Positions 9,074-19,448 of a DNA stretch of 64,000 bases are shown one piece after another (the stretch's first letter is position 1; each line of letters opens with the position of its first letter). The notes under the pieces are model-generated. The model ran no database searches. It had not been told where the DNA came from and saw nothing but the letters and a program-made list of their open reading frames with translations. Where the stretch lies: positions 1 to 64,000 of the forward strand of contig JAIDYR010000056.1 of the NCBI GenBank assembly GCA_029057985.1, read 5' to 3'. The position numbers and the translations under genes are program-made. This stretch comes from Muribaculaceae bacterium. GTDB taxonomy: Bacteria > Bacteroidota > Bacteroidia > Bacteroidales > Muribaculaceae.

Positions 9074-10399
9074 ATGATATTAATTGTAGATGACGATCCG
9101 GCTATCAGATCTGCATTGACTTTCCTTCTGAAGCATGCCGGACTCTTGCCTATGGCGGTAGAGAGTCCGGAAGAGGCCTTGAATCATTTCAGAAGGTCGG
9201 CTCTCCAACTGATAATCCTTGATATGAATTTCTCTCGGTCTACCACCGGTGAGGAAGGACTTCATCTGCTCCGACAAGCAAAAATATTTCAACCTCAGAC
9301 TCCCGTCATTCTCATGACTGCCTGGGGAAGCATTGATCTTGCAGTAGAAGGCATGCGCAACGGAGCCTTTGATTTTATTACCAAGCCTTGGGATAATCGA
9401 AATTTGCTTTCCCGCATTAATACCGCTCTGCAATTATCCGCTTCTCCAAGCGAGCGGGAATCCGGAAATTTCGACAGGAGCGGAATAATCGGCAACAGCC
9501 GGGGATTGACCGACGTGCTGCAGACTATTGAACGCGTGGCCCCCTCCGATGCTCCCGTATTGATTCTGGGAGAGAATGGCACCGGGAAGGAGCTTATCGC
9601 AAGAGCGATCCATAATAATAGCCGACGGTCGGCCGAGCCCTTTCTTGAAGTGAATCTCGGAGGAATCCCGACATCGCTTTTTGAAAGTGAAATGTTTGGT
9701 CATGCAAAGGGCGCTTTTACCGGAGCCGTCACTTCAAGGAAAGGCAGATTTGAGGAAGCCGACGGAGGCACCATCTTTTTGGATGAGATAGGCGATCTCG
9801 ATCCTGCATCTCAAGTTAAGTTGCTCAGAGTGCTTCAGGAGCATACTTTTCAACCTCTTGGGGAATCACGCTCCCGACGCACGGATATAAGGATCATAAG
9901 CGCGACGAATGCAGATCTTAAGTCAAAAGTGGCTGACAGGTCATTTCGTGAAGACCTTTTCTATCGAATTAACCTGATTACATTACATCTCCCTCCCCTT
10001 CGCGAGCGCAGGGACGACATTCCCCTGCTCGTGCGCCATTTTATGCAGGAGGCTGCCGGACGCCATCATCTCGAAGTGCCTGAAATTTCATCTGACGCAA
10101 TGACATTTCTTACAAAATTGAATTATCCGGGCAATATCCGGCAGTTGAAAAATATGATCGAACGCTCTATTATTGTCAATACCTCCGGTAGACTTGAAAT
10201 ATCCGATTTCCTGGACCAAGAGGATTTTCCACTTAATAACGCAGGGGGTCAGACCCTCTCAACTCTTGCCGATATCGAGAGAGCTGCAATAGTTGATGCT
10301 CTGGATCAGGCTGAAGGAAATCTCAGTCGGGCAGCCCTGATTCTGGGTATAACCCGCCAGGCGCTATATCGTAAAATAGAGAAGTTCGGACTAAGATAG
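9074..10399 (+). CDS. Sigma-54-dependent Fis-family response regulator (NtrC/AtoC type)
   Basis: Receiver domain (ILIVDDDPAIR, LIILDMNF, FITKPW), AAA+ GENGTGKELIARAIH, GAFTGA loop motif, DNA-binding HTH (LSRAALILGITRQALYRKI). Confidence 0.95.
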   Translation: MILIVDDDPAIRSALTFLLKHAGLLPMAVESPEEALNHFRRSALQLIILDMNFSRSTTGEEGLHLLRQAKIFQPQTPVILMTAWGSIDLAVEGMRNGAFDFITKPWDNRNLLSRINTALQLSASPSERESGNFDRSGIIGNSRGLTDVLQTIERVAPSDAPVLILGENGTGKELIARAIHNNSRRSAEPFLEVNLGGIPTSLFESEMFGHAKGAFTGAVTSRKGRFEEADGGTIFLDEIGDLDPASQVKLLRVLQEHTFQPLGESRSRRTDIRIISATNADLKSKVADRSFREDLFYRINLITLHLPPLRERRDDIPLLVRHFMQEAAGRHHLEVPEISSDAMTFLTKLNYPGNIRQLKNMIERSIIVNTSGRLEISDFLDQEDFPLNNAGGQTLSTLADIERAAIVDALDQAEGNLSRAALILGITRQALYRKIEKFGLR

Positions 10400-10468
10400 A
10401 TGAAAGTGAGAAATAAAAAACTAAGAAAGGCGAAAAAATAGAAATACGGAAGAATAATTTATGCGCTG

Positions 10469-11773
10469 ATGAAGTTTGCTGATCTCCTTGGCTTAAGAGT
10501 CATATTCACTCTGACTATAATATCGACAATCATTCTTGCCTGCTGCGCCTTAAATCCGCGTGATTGCACTGGAATTACTATCCCCATAATTATTATCGAA
10601 ACGATATTGTTATGGTTATTATGGAGATGTATCATTAAGCCTCACCGGATGGCGCAACGAGGCATGGAATTGCTGTCCGTTCAGGATACTCATAACCGTC
10701 TTGCATGCGTAAATCAGCCGGAGGCCGACCGTATAGCAGGACTTTTCAATACCTTGATGGAAAGACTCCATAAAGAACGCCTGATGCTCCGAGAGCAGGA
10801 TTCTTTCATGCGTCAGCTGATCCAGGCCTCCCCCATGGGAATAGCGATGATGGACTTCGATTCAGTTATTACAGATTTCAACCCGGCTTTCCTGAAACTG
10901 ACCGGTCTTCAGGCAGATATCGATCCTAAAGGAAAGACCCTTTCCGATTTACCCGGTTATATCGCATCCCAAATATCCCAAATGGAAGAGGGTGAGATAA
11001 AGACGATAAAATATGAAGGTAATATCTTTCTGCGCTGCTATTTGCTATCTTTTTCGGATTGTGGATTCCGACGTCCTTTTATCCTGATTGAGAATATGAC
11101 CGAAGAGGTTATGGAGGCTGAGAGGCGTGCCTATGACAAAGTCATACGCATCATGGCCCACGAAGTTAACAACAGTATGACCGGAATAATGACATTGCTT
11201 GATATCCTTGCAGATTGCCATAAAGACGATATGGAGATAAGTAATTTTATTGAGAGTGTCAGCGAGCGCTGCGAATCCATGCAAAGATTCATCAAAGCAT
11301 ACGCGGATGTGGTAAGACTTCCTCCACCGGATAAGAAGCAAATTGACCTGGGAGAATTCATTCTGAATCACTTGCCTTTCCTCCGATGCAACTCCGGATA
11401 TCCTATAGTTTATGACGGCGGAGTGACCAGGATGATGATCAATGCTGATCCTGATATGCTGTCGCAGATTTTAGTCAATATCATAAAAAACGCTAACGAA
11501 GCCATAGACTCTGCCGGACGGAAGGACGGAAGAATCAATATAGCGACAAAGAAACTTTCTGACGGAGAATTTCTACTTTCAATAACTGACAACGGGTGCG
11601 GCATAACAGATGAAACGGCCACGGAGCTTTTCAATCCTTTCTTTACAACCAAGCCCTCCGGACAAGGCATTGGCCTGACAATGGTGGCCGAGATCCTGCG
11701 CCGTCACGATGCTCTCTTCTCGCTTCGCTCAGAATCCGAAGGCCTGACGACTTTCAGCATAATCTTCAGATAA
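10469..11773 (+). CDS. Sensor histidine kinase (membrane anchored, PAS-like region)
   Basis: H-box IMAHEVNNSMTGI, N-box NIIKNANEAIDSA, G-boxes DNGCGI and PSGQGIGLTMVAEIL. Confidence 0.93.
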   Translation: MKFADLLGLRVIFTLTIISTIILACCALNPRDCTGITIPIIIIETILLWLLWRCIIKPHRMAQRGMELLSVQDTHNRLACVNQPEADRIAGLFNTLMERLHKERLMLREQDSFMRQLIQASPMGIAMMDFDSVITDFNPAFLKLTGLQADIDPKGKTLSDLPGYIASQISQMEEGEIKTIKYEGNIFLRCYLLSFSDCGFRRPFILIENMTEEVMEAERRAYDKVIRIMAHEVNNSMTGIMTLLDILADCHKDDMEISNFIESVSERCESMQRFIKAYADVVRLPPPDKKQIDLGEFILNHLPFLRCNSGYPIVYDGGVTRMMINADPDMLSQILVNIIKNANEAIDSAGRKDGRINIATKKLSDGEFLLSITDNGCGITDETATELFNPFFTTKPSGQGIGLTMVAEILRRHDALFSLRSESEGLTTFSIIFR

Positions 11774-11861
11774 ATAGCGGGGTATTTCTCTGAACGATAT
11801 TACTCCACCGCCACATCTGAACGTCAGGCATACTCGACAACTCAACCTGATTAATAAACAT

Positions 11862-11897
11862 AAAAAGCCGCTCCAATTCGTAAGGAGCGGCTTTTTT
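11862..11897. terminator. Intrinsic terminator between convergent kinase and PFOR genes
   Basis: AAAAAGCCGCTCC-aattcgtaa-GGAGCGGCTTTTTT. Confidence 0.9.
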
Positions 11898-11929
11898 AGT
11901 CTTATTAATTGATCAGCTAATCTATCGGA

Positions 11930-14900
11930 TCAGCTTTTGCGAAGAGCGATCTCTTCAGGTGTGAGTTCCGGGTCGATGCCCCAGTTCTGGGCGGCCAGAC
12001 GCTTATAGTTGTTGTAGCGCCATTGAGCATTATCTTTGGCTGCCTTGAAGAGTTCGGCCGCTGCATCGGGATACATTTTCCATACGGAAGCGAAACGTAC
12101 CTCACCTTTCAGGAAGTCGTCGAATTTATCCCACTGCGGCTCCTTGCTGTCAAGTGAGAATGGATTGTTACCCTTTGCCTCCTCAGCGGGATTATAGCGC
12201 CAGAGCTGCCAGTAGCCACATTCAACCGCACGGCGCTCCTCTTCCTGACTATGTCCCATACCTGCCTTCAGACCATGGTTGATACAGGGAGAGTAGGCTA
12301 TTATCAGCGACGGGCCATCATAAGCCTCAGCCTCGCGGATAGCCTTAAGAGTCTGAGCATTGTCAGCGCCCATTGCTACCTGAGCTACATAGACATAACC
12401 GTAAGTTGTAGCGATCAGGCCGAGATCCTTCTTGCGGATGCGCTTGCCGGCTGCGGCAAACTTGGCTATCGCGCCGATAGGAGTGGATTTCGACGACTGG
12501 CCTCCGGTGTTGGAATAAACCTCCGTGTCAAGAACAAGAATATTCACGTTCTTACCGGATGCGATGACGTGGTCAAGACCGCCGAAGCCTATATCATAGC
12601 TTGCGCCGTCACCTCCGATTATCCATTGGCTGCGCTTTGTCATATAGTGCTTGAGATTAGCTGCTTCCTTGCAGATATCGCAGTTGGCTGCGTTAGCTTC
12701 TGCGGCAGCGGCCCACTTCTCGCCTGCTTCGCGAGACTTATCGGCATCTTCGCGCACTTCGAGCCATTCCTTGGCAGCAGCCTTAGCCTCGGGAGTGCAG
12801 CAAGAGCATGTCTGAGATTTCTCAGCGAGATCTACAAGGCGGGAGCGCATTTTCTCGTATGCTATACGCATGCCCAGACCGAACTCGCAGAAGTCCTCAA
12901 AGAGAGAGTTAGCCCATGCCGGACCGTGACCATCTGCGTTGGTGGTATAAGGAGTCGAAGGTACTGAACCGGAATAGATTGAGGAGCAACCGGTAGCGTT
13001 AGCGATGATCTCGTGGTCGCCGAAGAGCTGGCTGACGAGTTTCAGATAGGGAGTCTCACCGCAACCGGAGCAAGCACCGGAGAACTCAAACATAGGAGTT
13101 GCAAACTGACTGTTCTTGACGTTGAGCTTGGTATCTACGAGATTCTGCTTGGAAGCGACTTCCTTGACGCAATATTCCCAGTTCTTATCCTGATCAAGCT
13201 GAGATTCGATATGCTTCATTGTGAGAGCCTTCTGACCCTTCTTTCCCGGACATACATCTGCGCAGTTACCGCAACCGAGACAGTCGAGCACGTCGACTTG
13301 CTGCACGAAGCGCAATCCTTCGAAGCCTTTTCCAATTGCCGGAATTGTATGGTCTTCTCCGAAGGGAGCATTTGCCATCTCCTCGGCATTAAGCAGGAAC
13401 GGACGGATGGCTGCATGAGGACAAACGTAAGAGCACTTGTTACACTGAATACAGTTTTCGGGATTCCATTCCGGCACAAAGGCTGCTACACCACGCTTTT
13501 CATAGGCGGCCGTGCCCTGAGGCCAGGTGCCGTCCGCGCGATCTACGAATGTGCTTACCGGGAGCGAATAGCCATCCTGAGCGTTAATGGGCTTAACGAC
13601 ATTTGTAATGAACTTCGGCGCATCGCTGTGTTCGGGAGCTTCATCGGGAAGTTCGGCCCAAGCCGGATCAATCTCAAGTTTATGATATTCCGATCCCCGA
13701 TCGACGGCTGCATAGTTCATGTTGACGATATTCTCACCCTTCTTGCCATAGCTCTTGACGATGAATTTCTTCATCTGCTCGACTGCGAGGTCAACCGGGA
13801 TAACCTCGGTAATGCGGAAGAACGCAGATTGGAGGATAGTATTCGTACGGTTGCCGAGACCTATCTCCTGTGCGATCTTGGAGGCATTGATATAATAGAG
13901 GGTGATGTTGTTCTTGGCAAGATACTTCTTGACGCGAACGGGAAGATTCTTAGCAAGTTCCTCGCCCTCCCAGATAGTATTGAGAAGGAATGTCCCATTG
14001 GGAAGCAACCCGCGTGTCACGTCATACATGTGAAGATATGCCTGTACATGGCAAGCCACGAAGTTAGGTGTATTCACGAAGTATGTGGAGCGGATAGGCT
14101 CATCACCGAAACGGAGGTGAGAGCATGTGAAGCCACCGGATTTCTTGGAGTCATACTCGAAGTAAGCCTGACAGTATTTATCGGTATTCTCACCGATAAT
14201 CTTCACTGAGTTCTTGTTGGCGCCGACAGTGCCGTCTGCTCCCAGACCATAGAACTTCGCGGAGAAGATTGAGTCGCCGCCGAGGTGCATCTCCGGGAGT
14301 TTGGGAAGAGAGTGGAAAGTGACGTCATCGACGATGCCGATAGTGAAATGATTCTTCGGCTCGGGGAGTTCAAGATTTTCGTAAACTGCCAGAATCTGGG
14401 CCGGAGTTGTATCCTTGGAAGAAAGACCGTAGCGGCCGCCTATGATAAGCGGGGCATTCTCCTTGCCGTAGAAGACGTCCTTAACGTCGAGATAGAGAGG
14501 CTCTCCGTTAGCACCGGGCTCTTTGGTGCGGTCGAGTACGGCGATGCGCTTTGCAGTCTTGGGCACTGCAGCGAGGAAATGCTTTGCAGAGAAAGGACGA
14601 TAGAGGTGAACGCTCACCAGACCAACCTTCTTACCCTGCTTGGCGAGATAGTCGATAGTCTCCTTGATAGCCTCGGTCACACTGCCCATTGCAATGATTA
14701 CGTTCTCGGCTTCGGGATCGCCATAGTAGTCGAAAAGGCCATAGTTGCGACCTGTGATCTTGGAAATCTCCTTGAGATATTCCTCAACTATCCCGGGCAC
14801 AGCCTCGTAGTATTTGTTGCAAGCTTCACGATGCTGGAAGAAGACATCAGGGTTCTCAGCCATGCCGCGGGCTACCGGAGCATCCGGATTCAGCGCACGG

Positions 14901-15520
14901 GCACGGAATTCTGCGAGAGCCTCACGGTCGAGAAGGCCTGCGAGAGCATCCTGATCAATAACCTCGATTTTCTGGATTTCATGAGATGTGCGGAATCCGT
15001 CGAAGAAGTTAATAAAGGGCACGCGGCTCTTGATTGTGGAAAGATGGGCAACTCCGGCCAGATCCATCACTTCCTGGACAGAGCCTTCGCAAAGCATGGC
15101 GAAGCCGGTCTGGCGAGCGGACATGACATCCTGATGGTCACCGAAGATTGATAGAGCATGAGAGGCGATTGTACGCGCCGACACGTGGAATACGCAAGGA
15201 AGCAGTTCGCCTGCGATCTTATACATGTTGGGGATCATCAGAAGAAGACCCTGCGATGCAGTATAAGTAGAAGTGAGCGCTCCTGCCTGCAATGAACCGT
15301 GGACCGCACCGGCAGCGCCGGCTTCACTCTGCATTTCCTGCACTAAGACTGTCTCTCCGAAGATGTTCTTTCTGCCTGCCGCGCTCCAGTCATCGACGTA
15401 TTCAGCCATTGTCGAAGATGGAGTGATGGGATAGATTGCCGCTACTTCACTGAACATATAGCTCACGTGGGCCGCAGCCTGATTGCCATCACAGGTCAGA
15501 AATTGCTTTTCTTTACTCAT
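11930..15520 (-). CDS. nifJ: Pyruvate:ferredoxin (flavodoxin) oxidoreductase
   Basis: 1196 aa; YPITPSSTMAEYVDDW start, two 4Fe-4S motifs (CIQCNKCSYVCPH, CLGCGNCADVCP), TPP-binding GCSSIYSGSVPSTPY and GDGASYDIGFGGLDH. Confidence 0.97.
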   Translation of the reverse strand: MSKEKQFLTCDGNQAAAHVSYMFSEVAAIYPITPSSTMAEYVDDWSAAGRKNIFGETVLVQEMQSEAGAAGAVHGSLQAGALTSTYTASQGLLLMIPNMYKIAGELLPCVFHVSARTIASHALSIFGDHQDVMSARQTGFAMLCEGSVQEVMDLAGVAHLSTIKSRVPFINFFDGFRTSHEIQKIEVIDQDALAGLLDREALAEFRARALNPDAPVARGMAENPDVFFQHREACNKYYEAVPGIVEEYLKEISKITGRNYGLFDYYGDPEAENVIIAMGSVTEAIKETIDYLAKQGKKVGLVSVHLYRPFSAKHFLAAVPKTAKRIAVLDRTKEPGANGEPLYLDVKDVFYGKENAPLIIGGRYGLSSKDTTPAQILAVYENLELPEPKNHFTIGIVDDVTFHSLPKLPEMHLGGDSIFSAKFYGLGADGTVGANKNSVKIIGENTDKYCQAYFEYDSKKSGGFTCSHLRFGDEPIRSTYFVNTPNFVACHVQAYLHMYDVTRGLLPNGTFLLNTIWEGEELAKNLPVRVKKYLAKNNITLYYINASKIAQEIGLGNRTNTILQSAFFRITEVIPVDLAVEQMKKFIVKSYGKKGENIVNMNYAAVDRGSEYHKLEIDPAWAELPDEAPEHSDAPKFITNVVKPINAQDGYSLPVSTFVDRADGTWPQGTAAYEKRGVAAFVPEWNPENCIQCNKCSYVCPHAAIRPFLLNAEEMANAPFGEDHTIPAIGKGFEGLRFVQQVDVLDCLGCGNCADVCPGKKGQKALTMKHIESQLDQDKNWEYCVKEVASKQNLVDTKLNVKNSQFATPMFEFSGACSGCGETPYLKLVSQLFGDHEIIANATGCSSIYSGSVPSTPYTTNADGHGPAWANSLFEDFCEFGLGMRIAYEKMRSRLVDLAEKSQTCSCCTPEAKAAAKEWLEVREDADKSREAGEKWAAAAEANAANCDICKEAANLKHYMTKRSQWIIGGDGASYDIGFGGLDHVIASGKNVNILVLDTEVYSNTGGQSSKSTPIGAIAKFAAAGKRIRKKDLGLIATTYGYVYVAQVAMGADNAQTLKAIREAEAYDGPSLIIAYSPCINHGLKAGMGHSQEEERRAVECGYWQLWRYNPAEEAKGNNPFSLDSKEPQWDKFDDFLKGEVRFASVWKMYPDAAAELFKAAKDNAQWRYNNYKRLAAQNWGIDPELTPEEIALRKS

Positions 15521-15720
15521 AATTTTTTCTTATAAGATTTTTTTGACTCCCCTTGTTCCGACTGTTCTTGATTCTTGAAAATTTCAAAACGTCGGGAAAG
15601 CAAGAGGTGGTCGCCTGTATGATGATATGTATTATATTCTGATATTGTTTTCCTTAAGTCAGAGTAGGCGTTGATTCGGGACGCTATAGCGTGCCGTCAA
15701 CTGCAATCCTTATAATTATG

Positions 15721-15728
15721 CAAAGTTA
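15721..15728 (-). promoter_or_regulatory. Candidate Bacteroidetes -7 element TAACTTTG for PFOR
   Basis: TAnnTTTG match on minus strand about 200 nt upstream of the PFOR start; no clear -33 TTTG at ideal spacing. Confidence 0.5.
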
Positions 15729-15741
15729 ACATTTTTTGATG

Positions 15742-15779
15742 AAAAAAGCCCTACCGAAAGATAATTTTCCTTCGGTAAG
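15742..15779 (-). terminator. Intrinsic terminator downstream of the DEAD-box helicase gene
   Basis: Minus strand TTACCGAAGG-aaaatta-TCTTTCGGTAGGGCTTTTTTC. Confidence 0.75.
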
Positions 15780-15820
15780 ACTGCATATTCTCACTTATTT
15801 ATAATAATTCCAAATAAGCG

Positions 15821-17161
15821 TCATCCCATAATGCTTATTCTTCGCTTCTCCCCTTTGATTTTTTTCCTTCCCGCGGTCTCAATAATTTTCTTTACCTCGG
15901 AGGATTTGACTGCAATCAGACTGTAATGATCAAAGACAAAAAGCTTACCGATATCAGATGCCGACACTCCCGCTTCTTTCACGAGCCAGCCGAGGAGATC
16001 TCCTTTGGATAATTTCTCGCGTTTTCCCCCGGTCACGTAAAGCAAATCCATCCCCGTGGCGAGATCGCCGGACACTTCATCACTTAACCGGAAGTTGGAA
16101 TCGGGCTGAATGTAATCGGCAATCTTCTCTTCCGGACCGACCAGCAGATATACGTCTCCCTCACGGGCCACACGCGCCGTGCGTCCATTGCGATGGGTAT
16201 AGGACTCCTGAGTCATCGGAAGATGATAATGCACTACGTTCTGCACTCCTTCTATATCCAACCCGCGGGCCGCCAGGTCGGTAGCCACAAGAATCGGACG
16301 CACTCCCGAATTGAATGAAGCGATAGCTGATTCACGCTTCTGTTGATCAAGTGCCCCGTGATAGAGTACGCATGAGACTCCCTGCTTGCGGAGGAAATCA
16401 TATATTCTTTCAGCGCTCTCCCTATGATTGACAAAAATTATGCTTCTTTCAGGATTTGACCGGTCTTTGATACCGATATTCTTTAGAAGTGTGAGAAGAC
16501 TCTTGAGCTTATCCCGATCATCGCTGTCAACCCTATAGATACGCATTCTCTTTCGCAAGGATTTATTCTCTTCAAGAAAATTTAGTATGACAGGATTCTT
16601 TATGGGGAGAAATTCAGGCAGAGTGGCCGAATCCGTCGCGGAGGTCAGGATTATCCGGCTGAGATTCTTCATGCGCTTTACTATCTTCTGCATCTCCTCC
16701 TCAAATCCGAGTTCAAGTGATTTATCGAATTCATCAAGCACCAGGATACGCGTCGGCAACAAATCGATATTTCTTCTTACGGCGTGATCAAGCAGGCGTC
16801 CCGGAGTAGCAACAATGATATCGGGAGTGACCTTAAGGGAATTAACCTCGTCTTCCACTTTATGGCCACCATAGAGCGCCAGAACACGAAATTCGCCTCC
16901 GATATTGCGTATTACTCCTGCAATCTGGACCACGAGTTCCCGCGAAGGGGCGATCACTACAGCCTGCACCTGCCCTGTCGGATTCTTCATCATCTTAAGC
17001 AACGGCACTGCGAAAGCTACCGTCTTACCCGACCCCGTCGGCGACAGCAGAATTATATCCCGTTTCTCCGAACCGGCCTGCAGCATTCTCTCCTGCATGG
17101 GATTCAGAGTTTCGATTCCCTCCTTCTCCTGAAGGAGAGCGCGTATTTCTTTCTCTTTCAT
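15821..17161 (-). CDS. DEAD-box RNA helicase with DbpA-like C-terminal RNA-binding domain
   Basis: LSPTGSGKTVAF, VLDEFDKSLELGFEEE, LTSAT, HRNGRTARVAREG motifs; C-terminal GDLLGWLVKEAGVSASDIGKLFVFDHYSLIAV. Start placed at MKEKEIRALLQ; the ORF is open to 17215. Confidence 0.9.
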   Translation of the reverse strand: MKEKEIRALLQEKEGIETLNPMQERMLQAGSEKRDIILLSPTGSGKTVAFAVPLLKMMKNPTGQVQAVVIAPSRELVVQIAGVIRNIGGEFRVLALYGGHKVEDEVNSLKVTPDIIVATPGRLLDHAVRRNIDLLPTRILVLDEFDKSLELGFEEEMQKIVKRMKNLSRIILTSATDSATLPEFLPIKNPVILNFLEENKSLRKRMRIYRVDSDDRDKLKSLLTLLKNIGIKDRSNPERSIIFVNHRESAERIYDFLRKQGVSCVLYHGALDQQKRESAIASFNSGVRPILVATDLAARGLDIEGVQNVVHYHLPMTQESYTHRNGRTARVAREGDVYLLVGPEEKIADYIQPDSNFRLSDEVSGDLATGMDLLYVTGGKREKLSKGDLLGWLVKEAGVSASDIGKLFVFDHYSLIAVKSSEVKKIIETAGRKKIKGEKRRISIMG

Positions 17162-17212
17162 AACTCTATAACAACCTTCAGACTTTTTAGTTGAAAAATA
17201 GGACACATCCCT

Positions 17213-17313
17213 CAATCATGATATCAGACACCAATCAAGATATCAGAGCCAATCGAGATATCAGACTCAATCCGAATATCCGACCCAATCAAGATATCTG
17301 ACTCCAATCGACC
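17213..17313. repeat. Degenerate 18-19 bp tandem repeat, about 5.5 units of CAATCAAGATATCAGACy
   Basis: Units start at 17213, 17232, 17250, 17268, 17286 and 17305 (partial). Confidence 0.85.
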
Positions 17314-19448
17314 TTCTTGTCAAATCGACGCTTGAGTTCGCAGGCAAGAATATTGAGCCCGGCAAGATCGAGTCTGACAGCGTTGTCACGATCTGCATCC
17401 TGAATTTCACCCGCGATCTGAGGATTGCCGGCAAGAACATCCTCAGCGGCTTTTCGGGCGGCACTGACAATCTGCCCGTCTGTCGCAAGATTCGCTATTT
17501 TCAGATCGAAAGCAATACCGCTTTGCTGGGTCCCCTCCATATCTCCCGGACCACGCAGCTTCAGGTCGGCTTCGGATATCAGGAATCCGTCGGAGGTAGC
17601 TGTCATTATACCGAGGCGTTTTTTGGTTGTTCCACCGAGTTGCTCCTTTGACATAAGGATACACCAGCTTCTGTCGGCACCTCTTCCGACACGCCCCCGC
17701 AACTGATGCAGCTGTGATAGTCCGAAACGCTCCGCATTCTCAATGACCATCACCGTAGCGTTGGGAACGTTAACACCGACCTCGATGACCGTAGTGGCAA
17801 CCATAATCCGCGACTTGCCTTCCACGAATTTCTGCATCTGATAATCCTTCTCCGCAGGTTTCATTTTGCCATGGACAAAACTTATCTCAATCCCCGGGAA
17901 AGTCTGTCTGGTACGTTCTAATCCTTCTTCAAGACTCTTCAGATTAAGTTTTTCATTCTCATGAATAAGAGGATAGACAATGTAGATCTGTCGCCCCTCC
18001 TGAATCTGCCTCCATATATGGCGGTTGACCTCGCCGCGATTGGCGTCGCTGCGAAGCCAGGTCTCAATAGGTTTTCGCCCGGGAGGGAGTTGGTCGATGA
18101 CAGAAACTTCAAGATCGCCATATACAGTCATTGCCAGAGTGCGGGGTATCGGAGTAGCGGTCATTACAAGCACATGGGGAGGGATTGTCCCCTTTGCCCA
18201 CATCTTGGCCCTCTGAGCTACTCCGAAGCGATGTTGCTCGTCGATTACGGCAAGTCCGAGATTCCGAAATTCCACTTTCTCTTCCAGCAATGCATGAGTC
18301 CCTACGATGATGTGGATATCTCCACTGATCAATCCGGCATGAATCTCTCTCCTTGCTTTGGTCCTGGTAGACCCCGTCAGCAAGGCGACATTAAGGCCTA
18401 TTTTATCTCCCCATTCCTTCACAGTCTCATAATGCTGACCTGCGAGAATTTCAGTCGGGGCCATCAGGCAGGATTGAAAACCATTGTCGGCACTCATCAG
18501 CATCGACATGAAAGCTACCATAGTCTTTCCGCTGCCGACATCACCTTGCAGAAGGCGATTCATCTGTCGGCCCGTCTTCATATCGGCGCGAATCTCCTTA
18601 AGAACCCTTTTCTGAGCCCCGGTAAGCTCGAAAGGTATACACTCGGAATAATATCTGTTGAAGTAATCCCCAATTTTCTCAAACACATGTCCGCGCAGTG
18701 TATGACTTCGGCGTCGGGAATAGCGTAAGATCTGCAACTCAAGATAGAAAAGCTCTTCGAATTTCATGCGTTCCCGGGCTTTTCTAAGGTTATCGGGACT
18801 TGTCGGATTATGCAATTCTCTATAGGCTTGGCTCAATGACGGGAATCGGTAACGCTCTATAATTTCATCAGGCAAGGTCTCCTGAATATTTGCGAAGCCC
18901 GGCATAGCAAGAAGATTCCCGACTGCTTTCTGAATCATCCGCTGGCCAAAGCCACGCCGCCGTGTCTGATCCGTCAGTGAATATACCCCTTGAAAACCGG
19001 ACGGAGGCCGATCGGGATCATAAGGTTCCACTTCCGGATGAGCCATCTGCCAATAGCTTTTATATAGAGTTGGCTTGCCAAACAATACGTAATCCTTCAT
19101 CGGAACATACATGCTGCTGATGGTCTTTATACCCGAAAACCACACAACATCCATCATCATTGATCCGTCGGTAAAAGTGCCTCTATAGCGTTTTGCCTTC
19201 CCTTCCCCTTCAGTAGTGAAGTTAATGAAATGACCTCTTATCTGAAGTAGTGGCATTTCCCCTTGAAATTCGCGTATCTGATAGAATCGGCTGCGGTCGA
19301 CATAACGAAACGGGAAATAATTCAGCAGATCGCGGAATGTAAGAATATTGAGTTCGGAGGCAAAAAGCTTCGCCCGCGTCTCTCCCACTCCTTTGAGGAA
19401 TTTAATATCAGTATCTTCAAATCTGCTTCTCATGCCACTATTCTTCAT
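17289..19448 (-). CDS. recG: ATP-dependent DNA helicase RecG
   Basis: LLQGDVGSGKTMVAF, IVGTHALLEEKVEFRNLGLAVIDEQHRFGVAQR, MTATPIPRTLAMTVYGDL, QLRGRVGRG motifs. Confidence 0.96.
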   Translation of the reverse strand: MKNSGMRSRFEDTDIKFLKGVGETRAKLFASELNILTFRDLLNYFPFRYVDRSRFYQIREFQGEMPLLQIRGHFINFTTEGEGKAKRYRGTFTDGSMMMDVVWFSGIKTISSMYVPMKDYVLFGKPTLYKSYWQMAHPEVEPYDPDRPPSGFQGVYSLTDQTRRRGFGQRMIQKAVGNLLAMPGFANIQETLPDEIIERYRFPSLSQAYRELHNPTSPDNLRKARERMKFEELFYLELQILRYSRRRSHTLRGHVFEKIGDYFNRYYSECIPFELTGAQKRVLKEIRADMKTGRQMNRLLQGDVGSGKTMVAFMSMLMSADNGFQSCLMAPTEILAGQHYETVKEWGDKIGLNVALLTGSTRTKARREIHAGLISGDIHIIVGTHALLEEKVEFRNLGLAVIDEQHRFGVAQRAKMWAKGTIPPHVLVMTATPIPRTLAMTVYGDLEVSVIDQLPPGRKPIETWLRSDANRGEVNRHIWRQIQEGRQIYIVYPLIHENEKLNLKSLEEGLERTRQTFPGIEISFVHGKMKPAEKDYQMQKFVEGKSRIMVATTVIEVGVNVPNATVMVIENAERFGLSQLHQLRGRVGRGADRSWCILMSKEQLGGTTKKRLGIMTATSDGFLISEADLKLRGPGDMEGTQQSGIAFDLKIANLATDGQIVSAARKAAEDVLAGNPQIAGEIQDADRDNAVRLDLAGLNILACELKRRFDKKVDWSQIS

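Noticed and set aside
12251-15151. Long plus-strand ORFs (238, 398 and 288 aa) antisense to PFOR
   Set aside because: They mirror codon bias of a highly constrained 1196-aa gene on the other strand, have no recognisable domains or ribosome-binding context, and run entirely inside PFOR.
17213-17313. CRISPR array interpretation of the recG-downstream repeats
   Set aside because: The 18-19 bp units are directly abutted with no spacers, and there are no cas genes in the window.
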